Assembly: GCA_936450465.1 (NCBI GenBank)
Contig: OW388299.1
Span: 38,389,548 to 38,453,547 of the forward strand
Direction of reading: 5' to 3'
Length of the DNA: 64,000 nt
Origin: Gibbula magus
Lineage: Eukaryota > Mollusca > Gastropoda > Trochida > Trochidae
Below, piece after piece: positions 50,818 to 62,155 of the stretch (positions are counted from its first letter, which is position 1; each line of letters starts with the position of its first letter). A model generated the notes under the pieces. That model did not search any database and was not told the DNA's origin. It saw nothing but the letters and a program-made list of their open reading frames with translations. Both the position numbers and the translations under genes were made by a program.

Positions 50818-51953
50818 TTGCTGTCACTTTCTGACTATTATATACTATTAAGTATATGAACTAAATACTTAATAAAATGTTTGTTTAATTCACACGAACG
50901 AATTCAATATTTTTAAAATTTGACAATAACCTAACCGTTATGATATTATATTAAATATTGGCTTCAGATGTCATGCAATTACTGTACAGCCCTGTTACAT
51001 ATATATTCCCAACATCTATAGTATATGAATAGACACTCAATGAAATTTTCTTTCAATTCATACTGACGTACTCATTCGTAACTTAACCATTATTGTCAAA
51101 CTTAAGAAATATTGATTCCCCAGGCGACACATGTTGGAGATATATTGGAGTCACATATCTAAGTGATAAATGGGAAACTTAATTATTGTCATTCGCTGCT
51201 TATTTCACTGTATAAATTATTCACATTATAAACACAGTATTCGTGTGTGTCCCCGATTCTAATGTGATTTATCCTTATTCTTTAAAGAGTCTCAGTCAAC
51301 GTCCAGGATTAGCGAAGATTGCTCCTTTCACCCCTTGGGAAGTTATTTCTTTATTTTAAATTGCAAGTTATATGCCATAACCACCATCTGCGCAGGTTGG
51401 TTATCTCATAATCACCATGGTCGGTTATGAGATATTCAACCTAATAATATGCGAGCCTTTGGCGAGCAATATACATTATTTTTTATATCCTTTTTATATC
51501 CTTCATAATTTTTAAACCCTTATTCCTTGCACAAAGCAGGGACTGGGACTGTAGATCAGATGGTACTGTTGATAAATGCGTCTTGTACACTCATAATGAT
51601 ATAATATTTCTTATATAATTATTTCATTATTAGGACTAATAGACTGACCAGTCCAGTTGACTAAAATGAAGTTTTGTCTCGATTTTAATTTCTTTAGAGA
51701 AACTAGACTATGTGCATTTTTATTCATGCCAAATCCAAACTTACGCGCTTATTTTCAATAATTAGTCATGTATTCTGGTTTTATTCAAGATTTATTAACC
51801 AAGGATATTACTTTCATTATCTCTCAATTATATTCTTTATTATATTCTTAAAGAAATGTCTTGCAATATATTGCAATTCATATCGCAATACACGAGTTAA
51901 AATCGCAATATGAATTTTTTTAGCAATACCCACCTCTACTGACCGTAAAAAGA

Positions 51954-52100
51954 CAGTGGCAGATCCCCCCCCCCCCCCCCCCCCCCCCTTCCAAAATCTT
52001 TGCATGGGCGGGTATGCTGACCCTAAAAATGGACCCCCCATTTTTCCTTTGGTGGACCCCCCCACCCCCGCCCCCTTTCAAATTCCTGGATCCGCCACTG
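51954..52100. mobile_element. MITE with CAGTGGCGGATCC-type ends
   Basis: CAGTGGCAGATCC on the left is mirrored by GGATCCGCCACTG on the right. A poly-C tract of about 27 bases (51965 on) and GGGGG/CCCCC runs fill the interior. This end sequence is typical of small hAT MITEs in animals. No target duplication is visible. Proline- and glycine-rich open frames over it are artefacts of the C tract. Confidence 0.75.
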
Positions 52101-52226
52101 GTACCACATGGCCATGGGGCTTCGCAAAAAGTACAAATGTTTGTACTATTGAAGGTAGTGTTATTCCAAATGTAACCATATTATATTTGTACACTATCTA
52201 AACGGCATGTGTTCTAATATACTCAC

Positions 52227-52362
52227 TGATGCAGAGTGCAGCTAGAAGTCTGACTGCAGAGTCCGGGGGGACGCAACCGCTGAACAGGGGCTGCAGGAAG
52301 TAGTTGGCGAAGGTCAAGGCCACAATGGCCTGGGCTGTTGGTCGTATTATGATCAAATTGAC
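52227..52362 (-). CDS. SLC7A8: SLC7 transporter exon 3 (TM3, heavy-chain Cys)
   Basis: Acceptor TTGTTTGCAG, donor CATCA|gtgagt. It reads [20 protein letters not shown] and [20 protein letters not shown]. Cys157 is at the conserved position of the light-chain Cys (LAT1 Cys164) that makes the disulphide with the SLC3 heavy chain. Confidence 0.97.
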
Positions 52363-52536
52363 CTGCAAACAAGGTGAATGTCTTCTGAAAGTGGAGTAAG
52401 AAATTCAAATGTCTTTAATTGGTCATATGAGTCAAAACTTTGAGATGGTGACAGATCAGGAGAAGACAACACAGGGAACATAAAAATGGCTTTACAACCC
52501 AAAATTCATTCTCAAAGCTAGATTATTCCCTGCTGC

Positions 52537-53473
52537 TTAAAGGTACATCCATTGTGTTGTTTGGGGTGACGGGTGCTAAATGTTATAAATTATGTTATGT
52601 TATCGAGTAAGGCTGTGCAATATTATTGCAATACCAATAAATTGCAATACAGAGTTGTGCAATACACGTATTACAATACGATTTTCATATCGCAATATAT
52701 TGCACCAACAAATATTAGGTCAAGTTTATCATTTATCTTGTAAAAGGCACATTTATTGGCTTAACTTGTATTAAGAAAAGTATTTTGAAGTGCTAGAATG
52801 TGTGTGCATCTCTTTAATGATCTGAAAGTCAATTTATCAAATGTGTCATGTTTGAACTGAAAAAAATAAGTATAAAAGTTAAATGTAGAGTTCATTTAGC
52901 ATGTTGTAATATCCTTGGCACTAGTTAAAATGGTTTTTGAGAAATATCTCATTGTCAGAGGATCTTGATACGTATTGCAATACATTACAGTTCAGCAATA
53001 CGTATCGCAATAACAAAATTGAGGCAATACACAGCCCTATTATCGAGAAGTACTGACTGTTGCCGAAAATTGCCATTTTGATCTTAGTCGACTCAGTAAA
53101 CCGACGATATCAAGGTAAAAGTATCGATTTCTGATCGAAGACCGGACAATGCTCCGTGTGTGGCACGCGTCAATTAGTCAAACAAAATATTGGAAACGTA
53201 TTTACAACAGACTAAAAGAAAAAATTAAGTTGATAATATTCATTAGGTCTTATAGCTACTGTGCATATAAATGGAACTATTAGTTTCGGTTTCTGCACAA
53301 GAAAATGATGTTGCTCGATTTTAATGGGAAACTAGTAATTATTATATATTTGATAATTGGAAATGAATATGCAAGTTAAGTGAAATTATTTGAAATGATA
53401 CCAGCACATATTGTATGTTGGCATGCATTAAAGCCAAATAAAATTGTATGAAACACAATGGATGTACCTTTAA
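52537..53473. mobile_element. TTAA-flanked element, family 3 copy 1, carrying a nested hAT
   Basis: Ends AGGTACATCCATTGTGTT and AACACAATGGATGTACCT with TTAA on both borders. The second copy at 55370-55874 is inverted and shares GAAACTAGTAATTATTATAT-type interior. It is interrupted by a complete hAT-like element at 52608-53039. Confidence 0.88.
52600..53047. mobile_element. Nested hAT-like element, 432 bp
   Basis: The element is 52608-53039. It begins TAAGGCTGTG and ends CACAGCCCTA, flanked by identical TTATCGAG octamers (52600-52607, 53040-53047). Both subterminal regions are filled with TATTGCAATACG-like words. There is no transposase frame. Because it splits the family-3 element, it inserted later. 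Confidence 0.92.
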
Positions 53474-53514
53474 AATGACTGTATCCTTGTAACCTTGACA
53501 TACACAATTTCAAA

Positions 53515-54421
53515 CAAGAGTCATCAGAAGATGACATATCCCACCGGTTCCACAAAATTTGTAAAACACATCTTTTACAGATACTTGTGTATCTACTACC
53601 GTACTTCAGTTAGTGGGTATTACAGAGTTTCAGGAATGTTAAGGGTTTTAGACTTTAGCAGTCAAAGTCAACAACAACCAACATCCCTCTCATGTTTCTA
53701 TGGAAACAGAAACAAATAAATTTTTCAGAAAAAATCTGATAATATCAAAAGGCACCACTTCAGTCAATGGGTAATACACATGCAAAGTTTCAGGAAGCTA
53801 TGATGAACGGTTTTGGAGCTGTGCTCCGGAAACAAACCTGTTTCTGAACAAAGTCCAACTTCAACATGTTTCTATGGAAACGAAAAAAAAAAAAAAAATT
53901 CAGAAATCTGAAAATATCAAAAGGCACCACTTCAGTTAGTGGGTAATACACATGCAAAGTTTCAGGAAGATATGATGAACGGTTTTGGAGCTGTGCTCCG
54001 GAAACGAACCTGTCTCTGAACAAAGTCCAACTTCAACATGTTTCTATGGAAACGAAAAAAAATAAAAAAATTCAGAAATCTGAAAATATCAAAAGGCACC
54101 ACTTCAGTTAGTGGGTAATACACATGCAAAGTTTCAGGAAGATATGATGAACGGTTTTGGAGCTGTGCTCCGGAAACCAACCTGTCTCTGAACAAAGTCC
54201 AACTTCAACATGTTTCTATGGAAACGAAAAAAAATAAAATTTTCAGAAATCTGAAAATATCAAAAGGCACCACATCAGTTGGTGGGTAATACACATGCAA
54301 AGTTTCAGAAAGATATCATGAATGGTTTTCGAGTTCTGCTCCGGAAACGAAATGATTATGGACGGACAGACGGACAGGGCGATGACTATATCCCACGGTA
54401 TTACATACCGGTGGGATAAAA
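53515..54421. mobile_element. Pearl/HINE-like element D with 172-bp core
   Basis: The left end has TATCCCACCGGT, and the right end has ACCGGTGGGATA after a GACGGACAGACGG microsatellite. The core has about four monomers. The word TGCAAAGTTTCAG starts at 53781, 53953 and 54125, 172 bp apart, then about 171. Each monomer ends in CTGTGCTCCGGAAAC and CATGTTTCTATGGAAAC. The architecture equals elements A, B, C and F with unrelated monomers. Confidence 0.85.
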
Positions 54422-55369
54422 AGGTGCTTGGGGTGGGCTTAAGCTTGAAAGGTGACCAACAAACTCAAAGGGATTGTTCTATCAGTATTTATATATATAT
54501 ATATTAGACGAAATTCAAAAGGACATTCCTGGTATACATGTTTTATTTAATGATTAAAACAGAATCCAACATATAACTGAGGGTAAAATTTTAGTGACTT
54601 TTTATTTTGACAAAGAATAGTGGACATTTAATCAAAAGAAAAACAATGAGAAGTGAACTCATTCATCGCTGCTATATTTTAATATTCTATCAATATATAT
54701 ACTATTTTAACTTAGTTATAAATTTAGTATAAATACCAAAATGTTTTCACATTTCATTCAATGAACAAAAACAAAATGACTGATCCCTATTGAACTGTCA
54801 TTTTCATTTTTAAAAAACTCTTACGAGCCTAAAGCAAAAGTAATGAGGTTACGGACTGCCGGAGGGGCTTTATTAAAACCTGCATATAGATATAAAATTG
54901 CAAACGGTCATTATTATGACGTTCATAGTTGCTACAATATTCATAAAAGGTAAATACGAAATCTGAATAAATTGGACTTCCAACTGGTCAGACATGAATA
55001 TATATGCTAATAGGTCATGAGGTCTGCATGAATTGTTTTTCTAACATGACAGTTATTTAAATAAACATGACATGTGATTTTGTATCATGTTTCTTCAAAC
55101 AATTATCTCTGAAGGCAAAAACAAATGTTAGTAAAAACAAAGCTATGGATACTTGTTGAACTGTTGGGTTATGCAAATTGGGTCATTTGAAAGACAAGTA
55201 AACAAGCGTTGGCCTCTAACATGGCAATGTCCTCTTCCGCTGACGTTGAGTCAAGTAAGACACAGTTATTTGTTTTTATCGTTTGGTCCAAAGGATGTTC
55301 TTCATAAATAACATTACTGGTAAAAAGTATCATGATGATCACCAAATTTGAAGATGTTGGGTGCTATGG
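54422..55369. other. SLC7 intron 2 stretch without visible features
   Basis: AT-rich, apparently unique DNA. No exon or repeat structure is seen beyond a short TA run near 54490. Confidence 0.6.
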
Positions 55370-55874
55370 TTAAAGGTGCATCCATTGTGTTTAATAAAAT
55401 TTAATTTGTCATTAATACGTTCCAACTCACCATATGTGCTCTTTATAGTACTAATAAATTAACTAAGTTTGCATATTCATCATCAATCGCCAAATATATC
55501 ATAATTACTAGTTTTCCAATTTAATCGAGGAATATCATTATGCATGTGTAGAAACCGAAACTACACGTCCCATTGACATGCACAGTAGTTATATAACCTT
55601 AGTATTAAACATTATCGAACTAAATTTGTCATTTTGTCTGTTGTAAATAAGATTCTAAAATTATTTTTGACTCATTGGCGCGCATCACCTGCGATGCATT
55701 GTCCTTTTTTTTTATATCAGAAATCACAACTTTTACCTTCATATTGTCAATATAATAAGTCGACTATCATCAAAATGATAGATTTCGGTAACAGTCGGTA
55801 CTTCTCGATAAAGTAACACTTTTTAGAACGTTTGGAATATGTTACCCCAAACAACACAATGGATGAACATTTAA
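55370..55874. mobile_element. TTAA-flanked element, family 3 copy 2 (inverted)
   Basis: TTAA stands at both ends. Termini AGGTGCATCCATTGTGTT and AACACAATGGATGAACAT. The interior is the inverse of the right half of the 52537 copy (GAAACCGAAACTACACG against CTATTAGTTTCGGTTTC). It ends about 70 bp from the exon 2 donor. Confidence 0.88.
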
Positions 55875-55943
55875 TGAAATAACATTTGAAAAGTGGTCAA
55901 AGTATCCTGGTGACCATGAAAATGAATAAAAGATAAAACTTAC

Positions 55944-56102
55944 CCATAGCTGTAGGAAAGCAGGCAAAGGACCGAACGTTTCCAGGATATAAGCGTAGTC
56001 TCCACCAGATCGGGCTATTGTGGTCCCCAGTTCTGCATAGCAGACGGCACCAACCAGTGACAGGACACCACACCCCGCCCAAACTACTAATGCACTTGCT
56101 AC
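55944..56102 (-). CDS. SLC7A8: SLC7 transporter exon 2 (TM2)
   Basis: Acceptor TTTTTCAG, donor CTATGG|gtaagt; 53 codons, phase 0 at both ends. It reads [62 protein letters not shown]...GGDYAYI is the hallmark of SLC7 light chains. Confidence 0.97.
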
Positions 56103-56339
56103 CTGAAAAACAAATTATTTGTCAAATATTTGATAAATTAGAAAAAATATATAATAAGAAAACTTGGAGATAAAGTCATCAATATCCCCCTTTAATGCCT
56201 TGTTCTATGGAATTATTAAATAGAAAGTTGGAAATACATATACAAATTTCATTAAAATATATTTTCATGTGTTAAATATACAGTTTTTGAGTGACAATCC
56301 AGCAATCCTAAGTTGCAAAGACACATCTATAATAGTTTG

Positions 56340-57062
56340 ATTCATGAAAAATAGACCCACTGGCTCTGTAGCTCAATAGGCTTTATAATAATTTATACCC
56401 TAACTAATTCAAAATGTCTAGGTGAGAGGTACAACACTTTAAAAGGAGAAGATGAAATAGGTCTTAAGATCCTTATCCCTCTAACCAATCTTTGAGGCAA
56501 GAGATAAAATCCCCTACAAATAAAGACACACTTGAAGATTTAATTCATCACTGTTGTTTCCTTTAAATTACCTCCCACTGAACAGCACATAAAATCTCAA
56601 GATGAAAATAGCTTTTCAGGTCATGACCTGTGTGACCTATATTTCAGGTCACAGGATCACAAAATCTACAAATTAGAACCCCAATTGGCAAAGGAGTCTG
56701 TACATGAAATTTCAGCTCCCTAGAGCAAGTGGTTCTGCAACTTCCCAAAGCAGTCTCCATTACTGGCTGATTTAGGCCTTGCAGTATTTCCTTAAGAAAT
56801 CTGTGTTTAGAAATCCAGGCCCGCTATGCATTTCTAGTGCAGTGGTTCACTATCTTGACACAACAAAGCGAGAGAAATACCGCAAGGGTTAAAACAGCCA
56901 GTAATCCAGACTGGCAAGAGTTATGCCTTGCGTTTGGAAGTTGGTGGTTCTGGAGAAGAAGAAGAAAAAAGAGAAAAGTTAACAGACGGACAGACGGACG
57001 CCGAACACCATGCCATGGCATAAGCCCATCGAGCCTTTCAGGCCTGATGAGCTAAACATCAT
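56340..57062. mobile_element. Pearl/HINE-like element E, split by a foldback
   Basis: The left end contains CTGTAGCTCA and the right end GGCCTTTCAGGCCTGATGAGCT with GACGGACAGACGG before it. The core is a decayed version of the 145-bp monomer of element A (TGTGACCTATATTTCAGGTC, AAATTTCAGCTCCCTAGAGC). A foldback at 56738-56943 interrupts it. Confidence 0.75.
56729..56952. mobile_element. Mutator-like foldback element, copy 2, with 9-bp target duplication
   Basis: The element is 56738-56943. Ends CAACTTCC and GGAAGTTG, long arms with GGCCTTGC/GCAAGGGTT and AGTCTCC/GACTGGC. It is flanked by exact GTGGTTCTG 9-mers (56729-56737, 56944-56952). The duplicated target is pearl-element sequence, so the insertion post-dates element E. 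It is related to the copy at 45385-45606. Confidence 0.88.
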
Positions 57063-57298
57063 GCTGAAAGGTTTCTTGAACTCGAGAAGAAAAAAGGAGT
57101 TATTGTCAGTGGTGGAGCCACAGAGAGTTCAAATCTTCCCAGGTAACCTCTTTTACAAGTGGGACATATATCTTGCTTCTGGCTAACCTTCCCCTAACGA
57201 TGACAATTTGTCGACCTCTGACTGACTTCTGTCTTGTAAGTAATATGTGGACATGTGAAGGAACTCAAGTTTTGTCAACAACAATATTGCTGAATAAG

Positions 57299-57586
57299 CA
57301 GGGCTAGTCGTTTTGATTTCTACCAGCCCAATACAAGTATCACTAGCCCTTATCTCCTAGTAGTCTAACAATTATAAAATGTTATGTTTGGACTACAATG
57401 GCAAGTATTTTTCCTACTTCAATCATTCACATTTTATACCTTTGTTGCTGATAAAAACAAGAATCTCTACTCAAACTTTGAGTATTTCATTAATGATACA
57501 GAATTTACAGGGCTAGTAAAAGCTAACATTTATTAGCCCGGTGTCATTTTTACTAGTATCGGGACTAGTGTTAATTTCTAGCCCTG
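57299..57586. mobile_element. Inverted-repeat element, CAGGGCTAG ends
   Basis: CAGGGCTAG on the left is mirrored by CTAGCCCTG on the right. Internal CTAGCCC/GGGCTAG and AATACAAG/CTAGTATCGG words add further symmetry. ATAAG lies on both sides. It is probably a small hAT-type MITE, but the duplication is short. Confidence 0.7.
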
Positions 57587-57809
57587 ATAAGACTATTAAC
57601 TTTCATTGCAACCAATCAGAATTCTCTGTTTCTTGCCACAGAAGTAATGCAATTGTGACAGAGGTTATATGGGAAGTAATGACTTCAGTTACCTTTTTAG
57701 GGGGAGGATGGTGTAAATATTAAATGCTTTGACACTGTAACATGCAGGGTTTGTACCCCAGATTTTGGTTGCTTGCAAATCCTAATCAGATGAGAAATGA
57801 AAACAAACA

Positions 57810-58255
57810 AGATGTGTTTGTTAAACACGGATGCCCCCGGATATACCAAAGTTATGGCCAAGGTTAAAGTTTTCTGAAGATGTCCACTGCGGCAAGGTCA
57901 AGGTCACAAGGTCAAATATTATGACCTCATCTGAAGGTCTCATTATTAGGTATGCACATGCCAAGTATGAAAGCCGTAACTCTTAACAATCAAAAGTTAT
58001 GGCCAAGGTTAAAGTTTTCTGAAAATTTTCATTGCGGCAAGGTCAAGGTCACAAGGTCAAATATGATGACCTCATCTGAAAGGTCTCATCACAAAGTATC
58101 CACATGCCAAGTATGAAAGCCCTAGCTCTGAGCAATCCAAAGTTATGGCCAAGGTTAAAGTTTTTGTGGACAAACACACAGACGGAAGGACAGACACACA
58201 GATGGACAGGTGAAAAACAATATACCCCCGGAATCTCCAATTGGGGGGCATAAAA
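57810..58255. mobile_element. Pearl/HINE-like element C (AAGGTCA monomers), complete
   Basis: The left end has the palindrome GTGTTTGTTAAACAC and GGATGCCCCCGG. The core has about two 145-bp monomers (GTCAAATAT at 57911 and 58056). The right end has a GACAG microsatellite and CCCCCGGAATCTCCAATTGG with GGGGGCATAA. The inverted ATGCCCCC/GGGGGCAT pair marks the ends. Confidence 0.85.
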
Positions 58256-59588
58256 AAGTCTTCTTGGGGGATTTATCACGCATTGAATTTGCTTTTTCAA
58301 ACTGATATCCTCAATTAAAAAATTTAAACATATATAAAACAATTAATTTACATCTGAATGTTATATTCTAAATTTTCTTCACATTTTTAATATTTGCCAC
58401 CACATAACTGTCCTAAAGGTACATTTTATCACAATCTTCAAATGTAGATATATATGCAACAAAAGATTGGGTCATCTTGTACAATGTTGTATACGTCTGT
58501 AGAGTTGGAATGACATAATAAAGTTATGACGTCACAATGGTCAACCATTCTGACATAATGCTGTACCTTACAATGACTATTTGTTCTATTCTAACATAAA
58601 TTGCCATTTTGAAAATGTGACACCAAATATTTTTATATAGCTGTTTATACTTCGCTGTATTATATTAGGTTGTTTTTTCCAAGATTAATGTAGGCTTTTC
58701 AAGTTTTTTCTGCACACAGGGAAAATTGTTTTTGTCAGTTGAAATGATAAATTCATATTTCTAGAAGTTACGTATCATACATATATAGGCCTAGAACACT
58801 TTGAACAACCCTGCGTGTATGATGTAACAATATATTCCAGGTATATGACACCTGTGTGAATAACTAATTACCATACATACAACAAAATACTATACTACAA
58901 AATAATCGTAACTGTCAAATGAGTTTCTTTTTCCGTTTTTTCTTTAAAATAATCATTTTGCACTCTGGTGTGTGTATTTCATAAAACAGATTATTATTAT
59001 TTTTTTTTTTACAACATGAAATATCAATTATCCACTTTCCTCCTCTGGGTTTCAATAGAATAAATCGGTCTGCATATAATTACTACAAGATTCAATTACC
59101 GGTTAGTGGTACCGTAATAAATTTGCTTTGATAGTCATATCATACAAAAAGTAAATCTATTTAATGTACTAAGCTTTAAGCCTTTCTGAACCTGTATCGA
59201 AAACAACATTATTGATTAGTTACGGACGTGGTATTGCATCAGCTTTGTCAGAAAAAACAGTGACCTGTGTTGAGCTTCCTATTAGTTTGTCGTATGCTTT
59301 TTTTGGACAGGGTTGTCCTGTTAAATGATGTCAACACCATCGTCATATTGACACGCGATCAAAAGGTGTTTGGTGTAGGTCGACAGGTGCAAGATGATGA
59401 AATTGTGCAAACATGCAGGTGTGTTGGGGGATATGGCAAAGACGATGATGCAACTTTGCAGAAATTAAGGAAATAATTAAATTCCAAGAATTCGCAAAGA
59501 TTATAAATGAAAATTTGATTGTCTGTTTTTGTTGTGATTTTTTCTTTCTCTTTTGGGTGGAAAATAGTGAGGAGAGACCTGAATATTC
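58256..59588. other. SLC7 intron 1, no supported feature
   Basis: AT-rich sequence without a splice-supported exon. The plus-strand open frame near 59267-59476 has balanced composition but no recognisable domain and no splice signals that convince. Confidence 0.5.
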
Positions 59589-59666
59589 AGCAAAATACTG
59601 TGGCTTAACTCATGAAGACGTACGTGTAGTTACTGCACATCTTAAGTTGAGCCACAGTATTTTGCT
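59589..59666. repeat. 22-bp stem hairpin
   Basis: AGCAAAATACTGTGGCTTAA extended by CT pairs with AGTTGAGCCACAGTATTTTG extended by CT, a 22-bp stem with one mismatch and a 34-base loop. It could be a foldback relic or, less likely, a small-RNA precursor. Confidence 0.8.
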
Positions 59667-59804
59667 TTCAGTGGATTATGTATTGAAGCGTATTTTCTGT
59701 TTGTACCGAATGCCACATTCTATTTACCAAATTTCATCAAATTTTATTTATATTTTCACCCTTTTTGCATTTTTACATTCATTTGACTTTATTTTTTTTA
59801 AAAT

Positions 59805-62155
59805 ACAGCCATGGCCTCTGTAGCTCATCAGGAGATAATAAGTGGGGTATGTCATGGAGGGGACTTTATAGCAATGGTCAGATAATGGAATGTAGTAATA
59901 AGAATCTAGGTAGTGAAACGATTAAAGCAGTTTAAAAATATTTTGTTACCATAACTTTGCCAATCTGCTATATATATGTGTTGAAAGAGCAACACAAAGC
60001 TTGGAAATAAATTGCTGGTATCAAACATATAATAATGTGGTGGAGAGATCATACTATTTTTTAAGATCGTACACACATTATATAATAATGAATATACCGG
60101 GTACAATTCTTTGCATACAATTCACCACTGTAAGCTATTGCAATAATGGCCTGGGGCTGTAGAAGAAAATGAAAAAAACCTTTTTAGGTAATGACCCCTG
60201 CTAATTATTATCAAAATTGGTTACACATAAATCAACATTCGTTATGAATATCATACACATTTGCATTATATTGTTTTAATTCTTAATTGCATTATGGCAA
60301 TACCAACATTTATTACATAATGAATAGGAGCCTCAGTTTTTGAAAATCCCATTTCTCATAGGCTCCATTTCAATACTTAATAAATTGGTGAATTTTTTTT
60401 AGTAAATTCTTTTTCACCATTTCTTATAGGCTCCTTTTCAATATTTGATAAAATGGTGATATTCTATGAATAAATTCTTTTTTAGAGTCAGTGGAAGACT
60501 AAAGCAGTCTCACGCACAGTCTATGATAACACAGTGCTGCACAGAAGTTTGAAGTAACCTGAAACCTCTGTGTAACTATCAGTTTTCATTCTTCTGCCAG
60601 GAAGAGGTCAACACAATGCAATTACATAACATGCAGACACTGGACTCACAGCCAGTAAAATTTTTATGTTAGATGCAGTTTTTCCTACAATTAATTATTT
60701 TTCTGTACTGGAGAAGATGATGAAAATAGGTGTGATGTCACAATCTCATATAGCTACTTCTTTTATAGTCCTATGTTATCACCAGTCATCACTAGTCATA
60801 TTCAGTTCACATATCTCATGTAAAATGAAAAAATTTAATTCCTCTTCAAGTTATTCCTTCAAAGGGTATTCAATAGTTCTCATTTCAAATAGATTCACAT
60901 TAACCAAGTCCATGATGTAGACATCTATCTCATTTCTTGTTCCTATTGAATAAAATTAACTGCAAAGTTAATAGAAAACTAAATCAGTTATAAAGTATAA
61001 AATATGATATAAATAAGGTATACCAAATTGACTCGTACTGGAAATTCTCATTAATTAATTAATTAATTCTCCAAATAATTACACAATATCATGAGATATT
61101 AAAAAACTCCATTATTTACTCTTAAATTACAAAGAACATAATATTAGATTTAATAAAAGATTCTGTATTAAGACTTTAGAATACTTTTAGACTTGTGTAC
61201 CTTTATCAGCAAATTCACTTGCAAAATACAAATAATTACTCATATGTGAAATGTGAGACAAAGATAAAAAATGACTTATAATTTTTGTTAGACCTCCAAT
61301 TCTAAGTTTTTAATTCTAAATATCTCTTTTTCATCAGACATATTATATTCTCAAAGCACATGTTAGAACTCTCACATCAGAAAGATGAAATGCCTTTAAC
61401 TCAACTGTTTTCTTTAAAATTACCTCCCTTACCTACTTACTGATTGAAGTGCACATATAATCTCAGAAAGATGATGTAAACTGAAATAGGCTTTTAGGTT
61501 ATGATCCCTGTGACCCATATTTGGGGTCACAGACTCACCAAATTTACAATTTAGAATCCCTTACAGCCAAGGAGTCTGTACATAAAATTTCAGCTCGCTA
61601 GAGCCATTGGGACTGGAGATGAAGATGAAAATAGCATTTTAGGTCATTGCCTCTGTGACCCAATATTTTGGGTCTCACTGTCACCAAATTTACAATTTAG
61701 AATCCCCATCAGTCAAGGAGTATGTACATAAAATTTCAGCTCTCTACGTTCATTGGGACTGGAGAAGAAGATGAAAATAGTTTTTTTAGGTAATGACCCC
61801 TGTGAGCCAGACTTGGGGTCACAGGGTCACCAAATCTACAATTTAGAATCCCTTTTAGCCAAGGAGTCTGTACATAAAATTTCAGCTCTCTGAAGTCATT
61901 GGTTCTGGAGAAGAAGATGAAAATAGCTTTTAAGGTTATGACCCCTGTGACCCACATTTGGGGTCACAGGGTCACCAAATTTACAATTTAGTATCCCCTT
62001 CAGCCAAGGAGTCTGTACATTAAATTTCAGCTCTCTGGAGTCATTGGTTCTGGAGAAGAAGTCGAAAAAGCGAAAAGTTTACGGACGGACGGACAGACGG
62101 ACGGAATCCCATGCCATAAGCCCATCGGGCCTTTCAGGCCAGATGAGTTAAAAAC
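59805..62155. mobile_element. Pearl/HINE-like element F, decayed left half
   Basis: The left end ACAGCCATGGCCTCTGTAGC with TCATCAGG is the counterpart of the right end GGCCTTTCAGGCCAGATGAG. Well-kept monomers at about 61470-62050 have a period of 145-146 bp (AAATTTACAATTTAG at 61540, 61686, 61832, 61977) and belong to the element A family. A GGACGGACAGACGG tract precedes the end. Between 60100 and 61430 the monomers are too decayed to follow. Confidence 0.75.

Larger units (their letters stand above)
49638..51946. mobile_element. 2.3-kb hAT-like element with 8-bp target duplication
   Basis: The element is 49646-51938. It begins TAGAGGTG and ends CACCTCTA, with exact CTGACCGT octamers outside (49638-49645, 51939-51946). 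Subterminal GCAATA/TATTGC words near 51861-51925 resemble those of the hAT-like element at 52608. The interior contains a truncated family-1 MITE and a 139-residue plus-strand open frame (50398-50817), rich in Ile and Ser, with no transposase motif I can identify. It is probably non-autonomous. Confidence 0.82.

Noticed and set aside
51817..52201. Proline-rich and glycine-rich open frames on opposite strands
   Set aside because: They are produced by the poly-C tract within a CAGTGGCGGATCC-type MITE.
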